DNA of 32,380 bases from Burkholderiales bacterium (GTDB lineage: Bacteria > Pseudomonadota > Gammaproteobacteria > Burkholderiales > Burkholderiaceae_A), in assembly GCA_030834045.1 (NCBI GenBank), contig JAURFZ010000002.1, positions 1 through 32,380 of the forward strand, read 5' to 3'. Below the pieces are notes generated by a model. It saw only the letters and a list, made by a program, of their open reading frames with translations. It had not been told where the DNA came from and ran no database searches. The position numbers were made by a program, and so were the translations under genes. Of the stretch, positions 23,686-32,088 are shown piece by piece (the first letter of the stretch is position 1; each line of letters begins with the position of its first letter).

Positions 23686-25296
23686 CTAAGCGGCTTGCCG
23701 AATAAGGTCTGCCGCCTTCTCACCCATCATCATGGCGGCAGCGTTGGTGTTTCCCGAGACCAGAGTTGGCATCACCGAGCAGTCCACCACCCGCAGGCCT
23801 TCAAGTCCTCGAACCTTTAACTCTGGATCCACCACAGCCATCTCATCCTGGCCCATTTTGCAGGTACCCGAGGGGTGAAAAATAGTTGCGCCGCTTTCGC
23901 GGCAGAAATCGAGAATGTCATCGTCCGAGGCTCTCTGAATTCCTGGCTTAAGCTCCTCTTGCGTGTAATTGGCCATGGGCTGAGTCTGCGATAACTGCCG
24001 CGCGTACTTCACCGAGGCAATGGCGCATTGACGATCGATGGGATGCGTTAAGTAGTTAGCCTTCATGCTAGGACGCTCCCGCGCATCCGGGGCTATGGCA
24101 TGAACCGAGCCTCGTGAGTAAGGCCGCAGCTGACAGACACTAAAAGTAAAGCCTGGGAAAGGATGCGGCTTTGCACCAGCCATATCGGCCGAAAGGGTTG
24201 CGAAGTGAAACTGAATATCAGGCCTGTTCGAAGGGTCGGTAACGCCTGGCAAGACCTTGGTGAAGAGCCCGCCTTGATTAATACCAACCCCAAGGGGCCC
24301 CCCGCCTGAAAGAAGCCACTGCAGTCCCATCTTCACGGTGCGCAGCGGGCTGCGGAGATCGTCATTGGTTGTGATGGGTTTTTTGCAGCGGAACAAGAGA
24401 CGGAACTGAAGATGGTCTTGCAGGTTTTCACCAACCCCCGGTAGATGATGAACAACAGGAATACCAAGGGCCTGCAGGCGATCGGCCTGGCCAACACCTG
24501 AACACTCCAGTAGCTGGGGGCTCTGAATGGCACCAGCAGAAAGAATAACTTCTTTACGAACACGAACCTGACGGCGCACACCTTTTTGTTCGAACTCCAC
24601 ACCAACGGCCTTCTTGCCTTCAAACAATACGCGAGTGGCCATGGCATGGGTAAGAACCTGAAGGTTGGTTCGGCTGCGTGCTGGCTTCAAATAGGCAACT
24701 GCTGTGCTTGAACGCCATCCGCGTTTGGTAAAGAGCTGGTAGTAGCCTACGCCCTCTTGTTGGCCATTATTGAAGTCGGCATTGCGCGGAACCCCTAAGG
24801 AGTTTGCGCCCGAAATAATGGCCTCCATAAGCTCGTGCTTGTTGGCAATGTCGGAGCAATACACGGGACCACTGCCGCCATGGGTTTCCGAGGCGCCGCG
24901 CGAATTGTTCTCAAACTTCTTGAAGTAAGGAAGAACGTCCGACCAAGACCAGCCAGGGCAGCCCTGAGCCTGCCAGTCGTCGTAGTCTTGTGGCTGCCCG
25001 CGCACATAGACAAGTCCATTAATGGAGGAGGACCCACCAAGGGTTTTACCACGAGGCCAATAGACCTTGCGCCCCTTCATCTCCGGCTCGGGGTCGGTCT
25101 CAAACATCCAGTTGTAAACGGGGTTGAACATGGTCTTGGCATAGCCAATAGGAATGTGAATCCATAGGTAGTTATCGGGCGGTCCTGCCTCGAGCAAAAC
25201 CACATTGGTTCGTCCGTCTTCCGAAAGACGGTTTGCAACCACGCAGCCGGAACTTCCCGCGCCTACCACCAGGTAGTCCGTTTCAGTTATGTCCAT
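23686..25296 (-). CDS. GMC-family FAD-dependent alcohol dehydrogenase, possible isethionate dehydrogenase (IseJ-like)
   Basis: A 536-aa GMC oxidoreductase. The FAD-binding motif is VVGAGSSGCVVANRLSE (residues about 10-26). GMC signature 1 is GKTLGGSSSINGLVYVRG and signature 2 is GAIQSPQLLECSGVG. The catalytic His/Asn pair lies in FHPSGTCKMG and VSGNTNAAAM. Automatic annotation would say choline dehydrogenase, but no betaine genes are near. It starts 6 nt after dctM, in one unit with a TRAP transporter and upstream of the xsc-linked genes. From memory, IseJ of Cupriavidus necator is a GMC-type enzyme oxidising isethionate to sulfoacetaldehyde, and TRAP genes accompany iseJ in other bacteria. 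That makes isethionate a good candidate; an alcohol such as dihydroxypropanesulfonate is an alternative. Confidence 0.88.
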   Translation of the reverse strand: MDITETDYLVVGAGSSGCVVANRLSEDGRTNVVLLEAGPPDNYLWIHIPIGYAKTMFNPVYNWMFETDPEPEMKGRKVYWPRGKTLGGSSSINGLVYVRGQPQDYDDWQAQGCPGWSWSDVLPYFKKFENNSRGASETHGGSGPVYCSDIANKHELMEAIISGANSLGVPRNADFNNGQQEGVGYYQLFTKRGWRSSTAVAYLKPARSRTNLQVLTHAMATRVLFEGKKAVGVEFEQKGVRRQVRVRKEVILSAGAIQSPQLLECSGVGQADRLQALGIPVVHHLPGVGENLQDHLQFRLLFRCKKPITTNDDLRSPLRTVKMGLQWLLSGGGPLGVGINQGGLFTKVLPGVTDPSNRPDIQFHFATLSADMAGAKPHPFPGFTFSVCQLRPYSRGSVHAIAPDARERPSMKANYLTHPIDRQCAIASVKYARQLSQTQPMANYTQEELKPGIQRASDDDILDFCRESGATIFHPSGTCKMGQDEMAVVDPELKVRGLEGLRVVDCSVMPTLVSGNTNAAAMMMGEKAADLIRQAA

Positions 25297-25302
25297 TTAC
25301 GC

Positions 25303-26631
25303 CTACTCGCCTTCAAGTAAACGAGGCAACCACAGCACAAGGTCTGGGAAGGCCACAATAATGACGAGCCCCACCAACTGCAGCCCCATGAACTGCAACA
25401 TACCTCTGTAGATCTGACCCAAGTCCCATTCAGGGACCACTCCCTTTAAAAAGTAGGCCGACATTGCCACCGGAGGCGAAAGCCACGCCGTCTGCAGACA
25501 GACGGCTACCAAAATACCAAACCAGACCAGATCAAAGCCAAGCTTGTCAATAATGGGTACGACAAAAGGCACAACAATGAGAATAATCGGAACCCACTCC
25601 AGTGGCCAGGCCAATAAAAAGATGCCAATCATGATGACGGCAAGCAACAGGTAAGGGTTTATTTCAAGGCTTATTAGCCACTCGGTAATGGCGCTTGGTG
25701 TTCCTAGACGCGCAAAGACAGCCCCAAAGAAGTTGGAGGCGGCAACCAAGAACAGAATAAGCACCGTAATCTGCAAGGTCTTAATAAGCGAATCGCGAAA
25801 GACGGTGTAGTTGAGCTTGCGGTAGGCAAGGGTTAGCAAAAGCGAACCCACCGCACCACAGGCTGCACCCTCGGTGGGCGTTGCAAAGCCAAACATAATG
25901 CTGCCCAAGGCCGATAGAACGAGGGCTGCAGGGGGAACCAGGCCTTTAAAAAACTCCACCCAGACCTTACGACGATCGTCAATAATGGCGTCGCCCTCAA
26001 GGGGTGGCCCTAGCGATGGGTTAATTGCGCAACGCAGCATGGCGTAGCCCGTAAAAAGCGTCGCAAGCAGAAGGCCCGGTACAACGGCGGCAGTAAACAA
26101 GGTTGTCACCGGCACTTCAAGAATCGGGCCCATGACCACCAACATAATGGAAGGCGGAATGAGAATACCGAGCGTGCCGCCCGCAGCAATAAGGCCTGCA
26201 GACATCTGCACATCGTACTTCGAGCGAATCATGGACTTGCCCGCCATGATTCCAAGAATGGTTACCGAGGCCCCAACAATACCCGTGGCAGCGGCAAAAA
26301 TGGTGGCGACAAACATCACGGCTAAATAAAGGGAACCCCTCAGGCGAGCAAGAAGCTGCTGGCAAGAGTCAAAGAGCCGTTCCATTAAATTAGCCTTCTC
26401 CATCATGATGCCCATAAAGACAAACAGGGGAACCGCCGTAAGGGTCTGCTCCATCATGGTGGAGTAGAACTGCAGGGTCATCTGATAGAAGACGAGCTCC
26501 CCAAAGCCCCAATAGCCAAAAGAAATTCCTAGAAAGATAAGAAGAAACGAGATGGGATAGCCAATAAAGATTCCGACCAGCATGGCCAGAATCATCAGCC
26601 CACCAATAATCTCTGGAGACATCAGGCCCAC
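25303..26631 (-). CDS. dctM: TRAP transporter large permease, DctM family
   Basis: A 442-aa inner-membrane protein with about twelve helices and typical DctM blocks, including TAVPLFVFMGIMMEKA, ATGIVGASVTILGIMAG and GGTLGILIPPSIMLVVMG. It is the ion-coupled channel subunit of a TRAP transporter and works with the small permease and the binding protein upstream. The start overlaps dctQ by 10 nt and the stop is 6 nt before the GMC gene. Context points to uptake of a hydroxylated sulfonate (isethionate or dihydroxypropanesulfonate), as for IseKLM or HpsKLM transporters. Sequence alone does not fix the substrate. Confidence 0.93.
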   Translation of the reverse strand: MGLMSPEIIGGLMILAMLVGIFIGYPISFLLIFLGISFGYWGFGELVFYQMTLQFYSTMMEQTLTAVPLFVFMGIMMEKANLMERLFDSCQQLLARLRGSLYLAVMFVATIFAAATGIVGASVTILGIMAGKSMIRSKYDVQMSAGLIAAGGTLGILIPPSIMLVVMGPILEVPVTTLFTAAVVPGLLLATLFTGYAMLRCAINPSLGPPLEGDAIIDDRRKVWVEFFKGLVPPAALVLSALGSIMFGFATPTEGAACGAVGSLLLTLAYRKLNYTVFRDSLIKTLQITVLILFLVAASNFFGAVFARLGTPSAITEWLISLEINPYLLLAVIMIGIFLLAWPLEWVPIILIVVPFVVPIIDKLGFDLVWFGILVAVCLQTAWLSPPVAMSAYFLKGVVPEWDLGQIYRGMLQFMGLQLVGLVIIVAFPDLVLWLPRLLEGE

Positions 26632-27218
26632 CTTCCTTGGCGATAGGCATAAATCGCCTTAAGCAGCTCAGAGATACCTTGGATCATTAAAAAAAGAATG
26701 CCTACAGGTAGTGCTGCTTTGATGGGGCCGAGATAGGGCATCCACGTGGTATCCATGCCGCGCTCGCCATTCTCAATTGCCTTCCATGCCCATTCGGTCG
26801 ACACCCAAATGGCAATAAGCATGGCCGGCAGAAAAAGGAAGACATACATGGTGATGTCTACCATGGCCTGGGTACGCACAGACCAGTTGCGGTAAAGAAA
26901 GTCGGAGCGAATATGCACGCCTTTTTGCAGGGCATAACCGGCGCCAATCATAAACATGGCGCCATAAAGCATTCGTGAAATGTCGTAAGCCCAGTCTGTG
27001 GGCGCGGTAAAGGCATAGCGCACGAAAATTTCGTAGGCCATTGCAAGCATAAGTGGCAAGGTGAGCCAGGCAATAATTTCGCCAACACGAATGCTAAAAC
27101 CATCAATTCGACGAATGGTTTTTTGCATCCATTCGGGCATATCGCTAGGAAGGTCGATGGTGTCGGACCGCCGAGACGCAATCATCTCGTCGGAGCGCAT
27201 ATCAATGGGATCGCTCAT
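26622..27218 (-). CDS. dctQ: TRAP transporter small permease, DctQ family
   Basis: A 198-aa protein with four membrane helices after a polar N-terminus of about 40 residues. The motif FVRYAFTAPTDWAYDISRML is typical of DctQ. It pairs with DctM to form the membrane complex. The N-terminal extension is longer than in many DctQ proteins; an in-frame ATG at residue 11 (MIASRRSD) or residue 25 would shorten it. It follows dctP after 88 nt, across a stable hairpin. Confidence 0.9.
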   Translation of the reverse strand: MSDPIDMRSDEMIASRRSDTIDLPSDMPEWMQKTIRRIDGFSIRVGEIIAWLTLPLMLAMAYEIFVRYAFTAPTDWAYDISRMLYGAMFMIGAGYALQKGVHIRSDFLYRNWSVRTQAMVDITMYVFLFLPAMLIAIWVSTEWAWKAIENGERGMDTTWMPYLGPIKAALPVGILFLMIQGISELLKAIYAYRQGRWA

Positions 27219-27257
27219 GGGCTCAAATAAAAAAGTTGGGGTTGTGAAGAAGAAACA

Positions 27258-27287
27258 GCCGGGCCCGATCAGCTGAAAGGGCCCGAC
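27258..27287 (-). terminator. Hairpin between dctP and dctQ
   Basis: Arms GCCGGGCCC (27258-27266) and GGGCCCGAC (27279-27287) pair over 9 bp with one G-U wobble around a 12-nt loop, 20 nt after the dctP stop. On the minus strand it is followed by a pyrimidine-rich but not pure U run. It probably acts as a partial terminator or mRNA stabiliser that raises binding-protein yield over the permeases, a common arrangement in transporter operons. Confidence 0.55.
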
Positions 27288-27306
27288 TTCTTACAAAGAA
27301 ACAGTT

Positions 27307-28452
27307 TTACTTCTTAGCCTTCTTTTGCTGAGCCGCCAGGACGTCCGCATAGGCCCCAGTAATTCCAGCATTTGCCTTTTGAGCACCTGCCCAGAAGGGG
27401 ATAGCCTGCTCAGCAAAGGCCTTTTGGCTCTCCCACACGGTCTTGAAAAATGCGTTTTCAGCCGAGTTCTTCTCAAAGGTCTTCATAGCTGCAGCGCTGT
27501 ACTCTTTAAAGTAGTCGGCCGGAGTGTCGTGAAGCTGAACCCCGTGCTTTGTTGTTAGCTCATGCAAAGCCTTGCCGTTTTCAAGAATCCGGTAGCTTAA
27601 TGACTTCATGAGTGCTGCATTACCTGCAACCTCAATGGCCTTACGCTGTCGGTCCGTCATTTTCTTCCAGACATCACCGTTAATGTAAAGGTCGGCATTC
27701 ACGACGTTCTGGTGCAAGCCCTGAAGGTAATAATGCTTTAGAGCCTTATGGAATCCAAAGGTCATGTCAGGCTTTGGGCAGCACCACTCGGCAGCATCAA
27801 TAACACCTTTTTGTAAGGCTGGCAGAATATCACCACCGCCCATGGCAACCGAGGCAACGCCGATGTCTTTGTAAAGCTGCCCTGGAATTCCAGGAGGTGT
27901 GCGGAACCGAAGCTTACGAAAGTCAGCCATGCTCTTGATGGGCTTTTTAAACCAGCCAAGAGCCTCTGGGCCAACGGGCTGAAGCATGATGCCCTTGACA
28001 TTCATGTTCATCTCTTTCCAGAGCTGGTCATAGAGCTTTTGGCCACCGCCATACTGAAACCATGAGAGCCAAGCGAAGTTGTCAAGACCGACACCTGCAC
28101 CTGCCGAAGGCGAACCAAAGAGTGTGGCCGCAGGGTGCTTACCCGACCAGTAGTGAGTCCAGGCAAAGCCACCCTCGATCAGGCCCTTGTCTACGGCATC
28201 AAGGGTATCGGCCACTGCCACAATGGCGCCAGCGGGCAGTACCTCAAAGGTGACGGTGCCGTCGGTCAGCGCCGAGACGTCGCTGGCGAAATCTTTCAGC
28301 ATAGTGATTTCGTCGGCCGAGGTTGGAATCACGGATTGGACTCGAATCTTCACGCTGGGGTCCGCCGCCAAAACAGCCTGCGGTGCGCTTGCTAGCCCCA
28401 GCAGGCTTGCGCATGCTAAGGCCGTTGTGAATCGGCGTGTCAAAATGTTCAT
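27307..28452 (-). CDS. dctP: TRAP transporter periplasmic substrate-binding protein, DctP family
   Basis: A 381-aa secreted protein. The N-terminus MNILTRRFTTALACASLLGL is a signal peptide, probably cut after AVLA near residue 29. The mature part has the DctP fold, with the ligand-arginine region KLRFRTPPGIPGQLYKDIGV and a GVIDAAEWCCPKPDMTFGFH block like that of 2-oxo/hydroxy-acid-binding TRAP proteins (TakP type). It captures the solute in the periplasm for DctQM. GAGGAG lies 9 nt upstream of ATG 28452. It is the first gene of the transporter part, 152 nt below the alcohol dehydrogenase stop, so it may have its own promoter. The ligand is inferred to be a C2/C3 hydroxysulfonate. Confidence 0.92.
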   Translation of the reverse strand: MNILTRRFTTALACASLLGLASAPQAVLAADPSVKIRVQSVIPTSADEITMLKDFASDVSALTDGTVTFEVLPAGAIVAVADTLDAVDKGLIEGGFAWTHYWSGKHPAATLFGSPSAGAGVGLDNFAWLSWFQYGGGQKLYDQLWKEMNMNVKGIMLQPVGPEALGWFKKPIKSMADFRKLRFRTPPGIPGQLYKDIGVASVAMGGGDILPALQKGVIDAAEWCCPKPDMTFGFHKALKHYYLQGLHQNVVNADLYINGDVWKKMTDRQRKAIEVAGNAALMKSLSYRILENGKALHELTTKHGVQLHDTPADYFKEYSAAAMKTFEKNSAENAFFKTVWESQKAFAEQAIPFWAGAQKANAGITGAYADVLAAQQKKAKK

Positions 28453-28604
28453 ACAGTTGATCTCCTCATTTGTTATAAAAAAATCGAAACAGCTTTACCA
28501 GCTACTAAATCGAATTCCACTTACACACCATACCGCCAGTACCCCCAACTCGTAACCCCCAAAGCCTAGTCGTTAGCCCTAGGTCAGTCTCTATTTCTAA
28601 ACAT
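28453..28604. promoter_or_regulatory. Intergenic region upstream of dctP
   Basis: These 152 nt separate the alcohol dehydrogenase stop from dctP and could hold a dctP promoter. A TATAAC hexamer lies shortly before the ribosome site, with no clear -35. ACCCCCAA occurs twice, 14 nt apart (28541-28548 and 28555-28562, plus strand), and CCTAG/CTAGG arms flank 28565-28583. No gene is seen here. Confidence 0.3.
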
Positions 28605-29609
28605 TTACGGACAAAGTAGAACCTTGGGTGATGCCGTTTTACCCTGGTCCAGATCTTCAAAGGCTTTTGCTCCATCTTTAAGCGGTCGGACATCCAACCA
28701 GTCAAGCGATCCAAAATCGCCACGGTCGAGTTGTTCAACCGTTTTTCGTAGGTCTTCCATGGTGTAGGTGTAGGTGCCAAGCAGAGTAATTTCGGCCAGG
28801 GTGAGCTTGCGCATGTCAATTTCACTTGCCCAGTCCTGCAGCCCAATATGCATCACCACACCCCCCGGAGCGACCGCCTCAAGGTCCATAAGACGTGTCT
28901 TTGCCGAGCCAACAGCATCAATTACCAAGTCGTAGGCGGCGGGCTCAATGGACTGCTCAATGGGATTTAGAAGATCGGCTCGGACATGCCTTTGAAGGGT
29001 CTCGCGACGCAGGGCGTTGGTCTCTGCAACGGTTAAGTTAGTCGCTCCTTTGTGCACAAGAAGCAGCGCTGAAAGTATGCCAATGGCCCCACCACCAACA
29101 ACGAGGACTCGGCTGTCTGACAGGGGTGTGACCAGGCTCTTTAAGGCCAGCTCAACGGCGTGAACAGCCGTGGCAGCAGGTTCGGTTAAGGCAGCATGCG
29201 TGGTGAGTAAAGAGTCTGGAATGGCAATAAGACTTGCCCCAGGAATTGACATTTGCTCGGCAAAAGCACCCGGGCGCGTCATTCCTACCATGGTGCGATT
29301 GGAGCAGAGGTTGTCACGGCCTTGTTCGCAGTATTTGCAATGGCCACAGACAATTAAGGGGTTGCCCGTAACCCTCTGGCCAACCTTCCAGAGCTTGGAC
29401 TGGCTCTGTAAAACCTTGCCTGCAAACTCATGGCCCAGGATAAGGCCCGGTTTTCGACGCGGGTCGTGGCCATGGTAGGCATGCATATCGGAGCCACAAA
29501 TACCCACAGCCTCAATCCCTATAACCACCTCTTGCGATTCAAGGCTTGGGGGGGTTGTCATCTGCAGGGCCATCTGATTGGGCCCCGTATAAAAAAGTGC
29601 CTGCATCAT
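28605..29609 (-). CDS. Zinc-dependent alcohol dehydrogenase (MDR family), probable DHPS 2-dehydrogenase
   Basis: A 334-aa medium-chain dehydrogenase. Catalytic zinc ligands C38 (GICGSD) and H60/E61 (LGHEFAG) are present, structural-zinc cysteines are C88, C91, C94 and C102, and the cofactor motif is VVGGGAIGILSA. It would oxidise a secondary or primary alcohol with NAD+. The start overlaps the SDR stop by 4 nt, and both follow hpsN. In Cupriavidus pinatubonensis, HpsO and HpsP interconvert the enantiomers of 2,3-dihydroxypropane-1-sulfonate through the 2-oxo compound, feeding HpsN. This gene and the SDR are the natural candidates for that pair. I do not assign which is HpsO and which HpsP. 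Confidence 0.88.
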   Translation of the reverse strand: MMQALFYTGPNQMALQMTTPPSLESQEVVIGIEAVGICGSDMHAYHGHDPRRKPGLILGHEFAGKVLQSQSKLWKVGQRVTGNPLIVCGHCKYCEQGRDNLCSNRTMVGMTRPGAFAEQMSIPGASLIAIPDSLLTTHAALTEPAATAVHAVELALKSLVTPLSDSRVLVVGGGAIGILSALLLVHKGATNLTVAETNALRRETLQRHVRADLLNPIEQSIEPAAYDLVIDAVGSAKTRLMDLEAVAPGGVVMHIGLQDWASEIDMRKLTLAEITLLGTYTYTMEDLRKTVEQLDRGDFGSLDWLDVRPLKDGAKAFEDLDQGKTASPKVLLCP

Positions 29610-30379
29610 TTTGCTGTGTACCCTCCGTCAATCATGATGGTCTGACCGGTGATGTAGGCAGAGCCCGGCGAGGCAAGAAAGACGGTCAGACCATCAAGGT
29701 CTTCCAGTCTTCCATTGCGGCCGATGGCTGTGCGCTGCGCATGCTCGTTAGCAAGCGAGGCATCTGCAAAAACAGGCTCTGTTAGTTCCGTTGGGAAAAA
29801 GCCTGGGCCAATTGCATTGCAGGTAACACCATGCGGCGACCAGCGCTGGGCGATGGCGCGGGTAAGCTGAATAATTCCGCCCTTGCCTGCTCCATAGGGA
29901 GCGCTGTTTGCAAAAGCGCGCCAGGATTGAAGCGAGGCAATATTAATAATGCGGCCGTAGCCCTGCTTTTGCATACCGGGCGCGATGGCCTGAGTTAGAA
30001 AAAAGGGCACCGATAAATGCAGGCAGAGTTGCATGCGCCAAGATTCGGGCGTTACCTGTTCAAAAGGCTCGCGAAGATTGACCCCGGCCGCATTCACCAC
30101 AATAGCCAAATCTGCAAACTGCTTGGTTAGTTGCAAGCCAATCTCGGGAAGCTTGGACTCGTCGGATAAATCGGCGACTACAACATCGGCCTTTACGCCA
30201 AGGGCCTGTAGACTTCCTGCTGTTTCTTGAAGTGCCGATGCTCGCCGGGCCAAAAGCACAATATCGGCACCTGCCCTGGCAAGTGCCGCTGCCATGTGCC
30301 GGCCCAGTCCCGAGCTTGCGCCTGTTACCAAGGCTCGGCGCCCCTTTAACGAGAAAAGTCCCGTGAGTGAGTCTGTCAC
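29606..30379 (-). CDS. Short-chain dehydrogenase/reductase, probable DHPS 2-dehydrogenase partner
   Basis: A 257-aa classical SDR. The cofactor motif is TGASSGLG (residues about 19-26), with NAAG near residue 93, catalytic serine in IINIASLQSW and the Tyr-x-x-x-Lys pair in APYGAGKGG; the C-terminus is GQTIMIDGGYTAK. It is coupled to the Zn-alcohol dehydrogenase by a 4-nt overlap and follows hpsN by 73 nt. An SDR plus an MDR beside hpsN fits epimerisation of dihydroxypropanesulfonate by oxidation and re-reduction at C2. FabG-like or gluconate 5-dehydrogenase-like activity is the generic alternative. Confidence 0.88.
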   Translation of the reverse strand: MTDSLTGLFSLKGRRALVTGASSGLGRHMAAALARAGADIVLLARRASALQETAGSLQALGVKADVVVADLSDESKLPEIGLQLTKQFADLAIVVNAAGVNLREPFEQVTPESWRMQLCLHLSVPFFLTQAIAPGMQKQGYGRIINIASLQSWRAFANSAPYGAGKGGIIQLTRAIAQRWSPHGVTCNAIGPGFFPTELTEPVFADASLANEHAQRTAIGRNGRLEDLDGLTVFLASPGSAYITGQTIMIDGGYTAK

Positions 30380-30452
30380 AGGGGTTCCATAGGCAAGGAT
30401 AAGCGCCTCAAAAGCATGCCCCGGTTGTCATTGGAAACGATGGCCGTATGCC

Positions 30453-31766
30453 CTAGCCCTTAACAGGCTCGCCAAGATCAAAGGTTTCTGCAGGGAAGTA
30501 TTTGGCCAGCCGATCATCGGCCGTACGCGCATGGGCCTCCATTCCTTCAAGCCTTGAGATACGAGCAGTCACCTGCCCCAACTGTCTTGAGGCCTCTTTG
30601 GTCATGCGCTGCCAAGTGAGTGTTTTCATGAACTTATGAACCGACAGGCCGCCCGAATACTTTGCCGCACCCTTTGTTGGAAGGATATGGTTCGGGCCTG
30701 ATACCTTATCGCCAAAGGCAACCGTGGTCTCCTCTCCAAGGAACAGCGAGCCGTAGCAGGTGAGTGTTGCAAGCCACCAGTCGAGGTCTTTGGCATGAAC
30801 CTCAAGGTGCTCGCTTGCATAGCGGTCGGAGACCTCGGCCACCTCGTCACGGGTGTCACAGACAATAACTTCACCGTAGTCGCGCCAGGCGGCCCCCGCT
30901 GCATCGCGTGCTGTGTCGGGTAGCTTGGCAATAAGCTCGGGAACTTTCTGCATCACGGCCTCGGCCAGAGGCTTTGACGTGGTGAAGAGCCAGGCGGGGG
31001 ATTCATGACCGTGCTCTGCCTGACCCACAAGATCGGAGGCCACCATATCGGCATCAGCAGACTCATCTGCAATCACGGCAACCTCTGATGGGCCTGCAAA
31101 GACATCAATGCCCACCTGCCCAAAGAGGGTTCGCTTGGCCTCGGCCACAAACTTGTTTCCAGGCCCTACGATGATGTCGGCTGGCTTGCCTGTAAAAAGC
31201 CCAAAGGCCATCGAGGCAATGGCCTGCACACCACCAAGGGTAAGAATGCGATCGGCACCCGCAACCTTCATGGCATAAAGAACCTGTGGATGAATACCCT
31301 CACCCTTGTACGGTGTGGAGCAGGCAATAACATTAGGAACGCCGGCTGCCTTGGCTGTAGCCACTGACATATACGCACTTGCTATGTGCGCATAGCGACC
31401 GGTCGGCACATAGCAGCCTGCAACGTTCATTGGGATAACCCGCTGACCGGCAACAACACCCGGGTGCAGTTCGGTCTGAAACTCGGTCAGGGAGGCCTTC
31501 TGGGCGAGCGCAAAGTCACGAACCTGAGCCGCTGCAAACTCAATGTCCGATTTAATTGAGGCAGGAATGTCTTTCGTTCGACGCTCTAACTCGTCATCGG
31601 TGACTTCGATGGGGCCTGTCCATCGGTCCAACTTTTCTGCGTACTCACGAACGGCCTCTTCACCGCGCGCCTGAATCTGTCCAAGCATTTCATTCACCAC
31701 TGTCTGCGCGTTTACGGTCTCTGTGGTGGGGTTTTTTGCTGCCTTCTTTAAGTAAGTAATTGCCAT
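30453..31766 (-). CDS. hpsN: Histidinol dehydrogenase-like sulfopropanediol 3-dehydrogenase
   Basis: A 437-aa member of the HisD superfamily. Zinc-site residues correspond to Q249 and H252 in GQAEHGHESPA, the aspartate in AFGDKVSGPNHILPT and the C-terminal histidine in GMEAHARTADDR. HisD has HDP after QAE where this protein has HGH, and no other his genes are present, so histidine biosynthesis is unlikely. HpsN oxidises (R)-2,3-dihydroxypropane-1-sulfonate twice at C3 with NAD+ to give (R)-sulfolactate, the substrate of ComC in the left operon. The gene lies next to xsc and ahead of two dehydrogenases and a TRAP transporter. AAAGG stands 8 nt before ATG 31766. Confidence 0.87.
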   Translation of the reverse strand: MAITYLKKAAKNPTTETVNAQTVVNEMLGQIQARGEEAVREYAEKLDRWTGPIEVTDDELERRTKDIPASIKSDIEFAAAQVRDFALAQKASLTEFQTELHPGVVAGQRVIPMNVAGCYVPTGRYAHIASAYMSVATAKAAGVPNVIACSTPYKGEGIHPQVLYAMKVAGADRILTLGGVQAIASMAFGLFTGKPADIIVGPGNKFVAEAKRTLFGQVGIDVFAGPSEVAVIADESADADMVASDLVGQAEHGHESPAWLFTTSKPLAEAVMQKVPELIAKLPDTARDAAGAAWRDYGEVIVCDTRDEVAEVSDRYASEHLEVHAKDLDWWLATLTCYGSLFLGEETTVAFGDKVSGPNHILPTKGAAKYSGGLSVHKFMKTLTWQRMTKEASRQLGQVTARISRLEGMEAHARTADDRLAKYFPAETFDLGEPVKG

Positions 31767-32088
31767 TCAAAAGACCTTTGTAAATAAGGTTTGGACCCCA
31801 GGCGGCTCTGCTTAAGAGCGCAGCCAATCGAGACTATCTACTCAATTAACTCATATAGATGACATGAGGGGCTATTCGTGCTTACCCTGAGAGATCTGGT
31901 TCGCTACGTTGCATGCTAAGTCGTGCAGCCAAATCCCCATCCCCCTGGTAAAGCGCCCTGAAAATCACGACACCAAAAATAAAAAGTCCGACCAGAAAGA
32001 CTCTGACCGGACTTGCCCAGAACATGAAAGGGCGAGGGAAGAAACCTATGGGCTCGTTGCCAGAAAAGTAAGGGTCGAGGGGTCGGAC
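31767..32088. other. Non-coding region between xsc and hpsN
   Basis: These 322 nt hold no convincing gene. They contain the xsc terminator (31975-32014) and then the leader of hpsN. Two short inverted repeats could be regulator sites: CTCAT/ATGAG at 31850-31854 and 31864-31868, and GCTCT/AGAGC at 31805-31809 and 31815-31819. No clear -35/-10 pair was found. Because of the terminator, hpsN must have its own promoter here. Confidence 0.55.
31975..32014 (-). terminator. Rho-independent terminator of xsc
   Basis: Read on the minus strand, AAGTCCGGTCAGA (32002-32014) pairs with TCTGGTCGGACTT (31984-31996) over 13 positions with two central imperfect pairs and a 5-nt loop. A U-rich run, TTTTTATTTTT, follows. 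It lies about 75 nt after the xsc stop and is the clearest intrinsic terminator in the window. Confidence 0.85.

Noticed and set aside
23686..25296. Choline dehydrogenase BetA
   Set aside because: The GMC fold is certain, but no betaine aldehyde dehydrogenase, BetI or choline transporter is present; the TRAP and xsc context favours a hydroxysulfonate.
30453..31766. Histidinol dehydrogenase HisD
   Set aside because: No histidine genes nearby, the zinc-site block reads QAEHGH rather than the HisD form, and neighbours xsc, SDR, MDR and TRAP fit HpsN.
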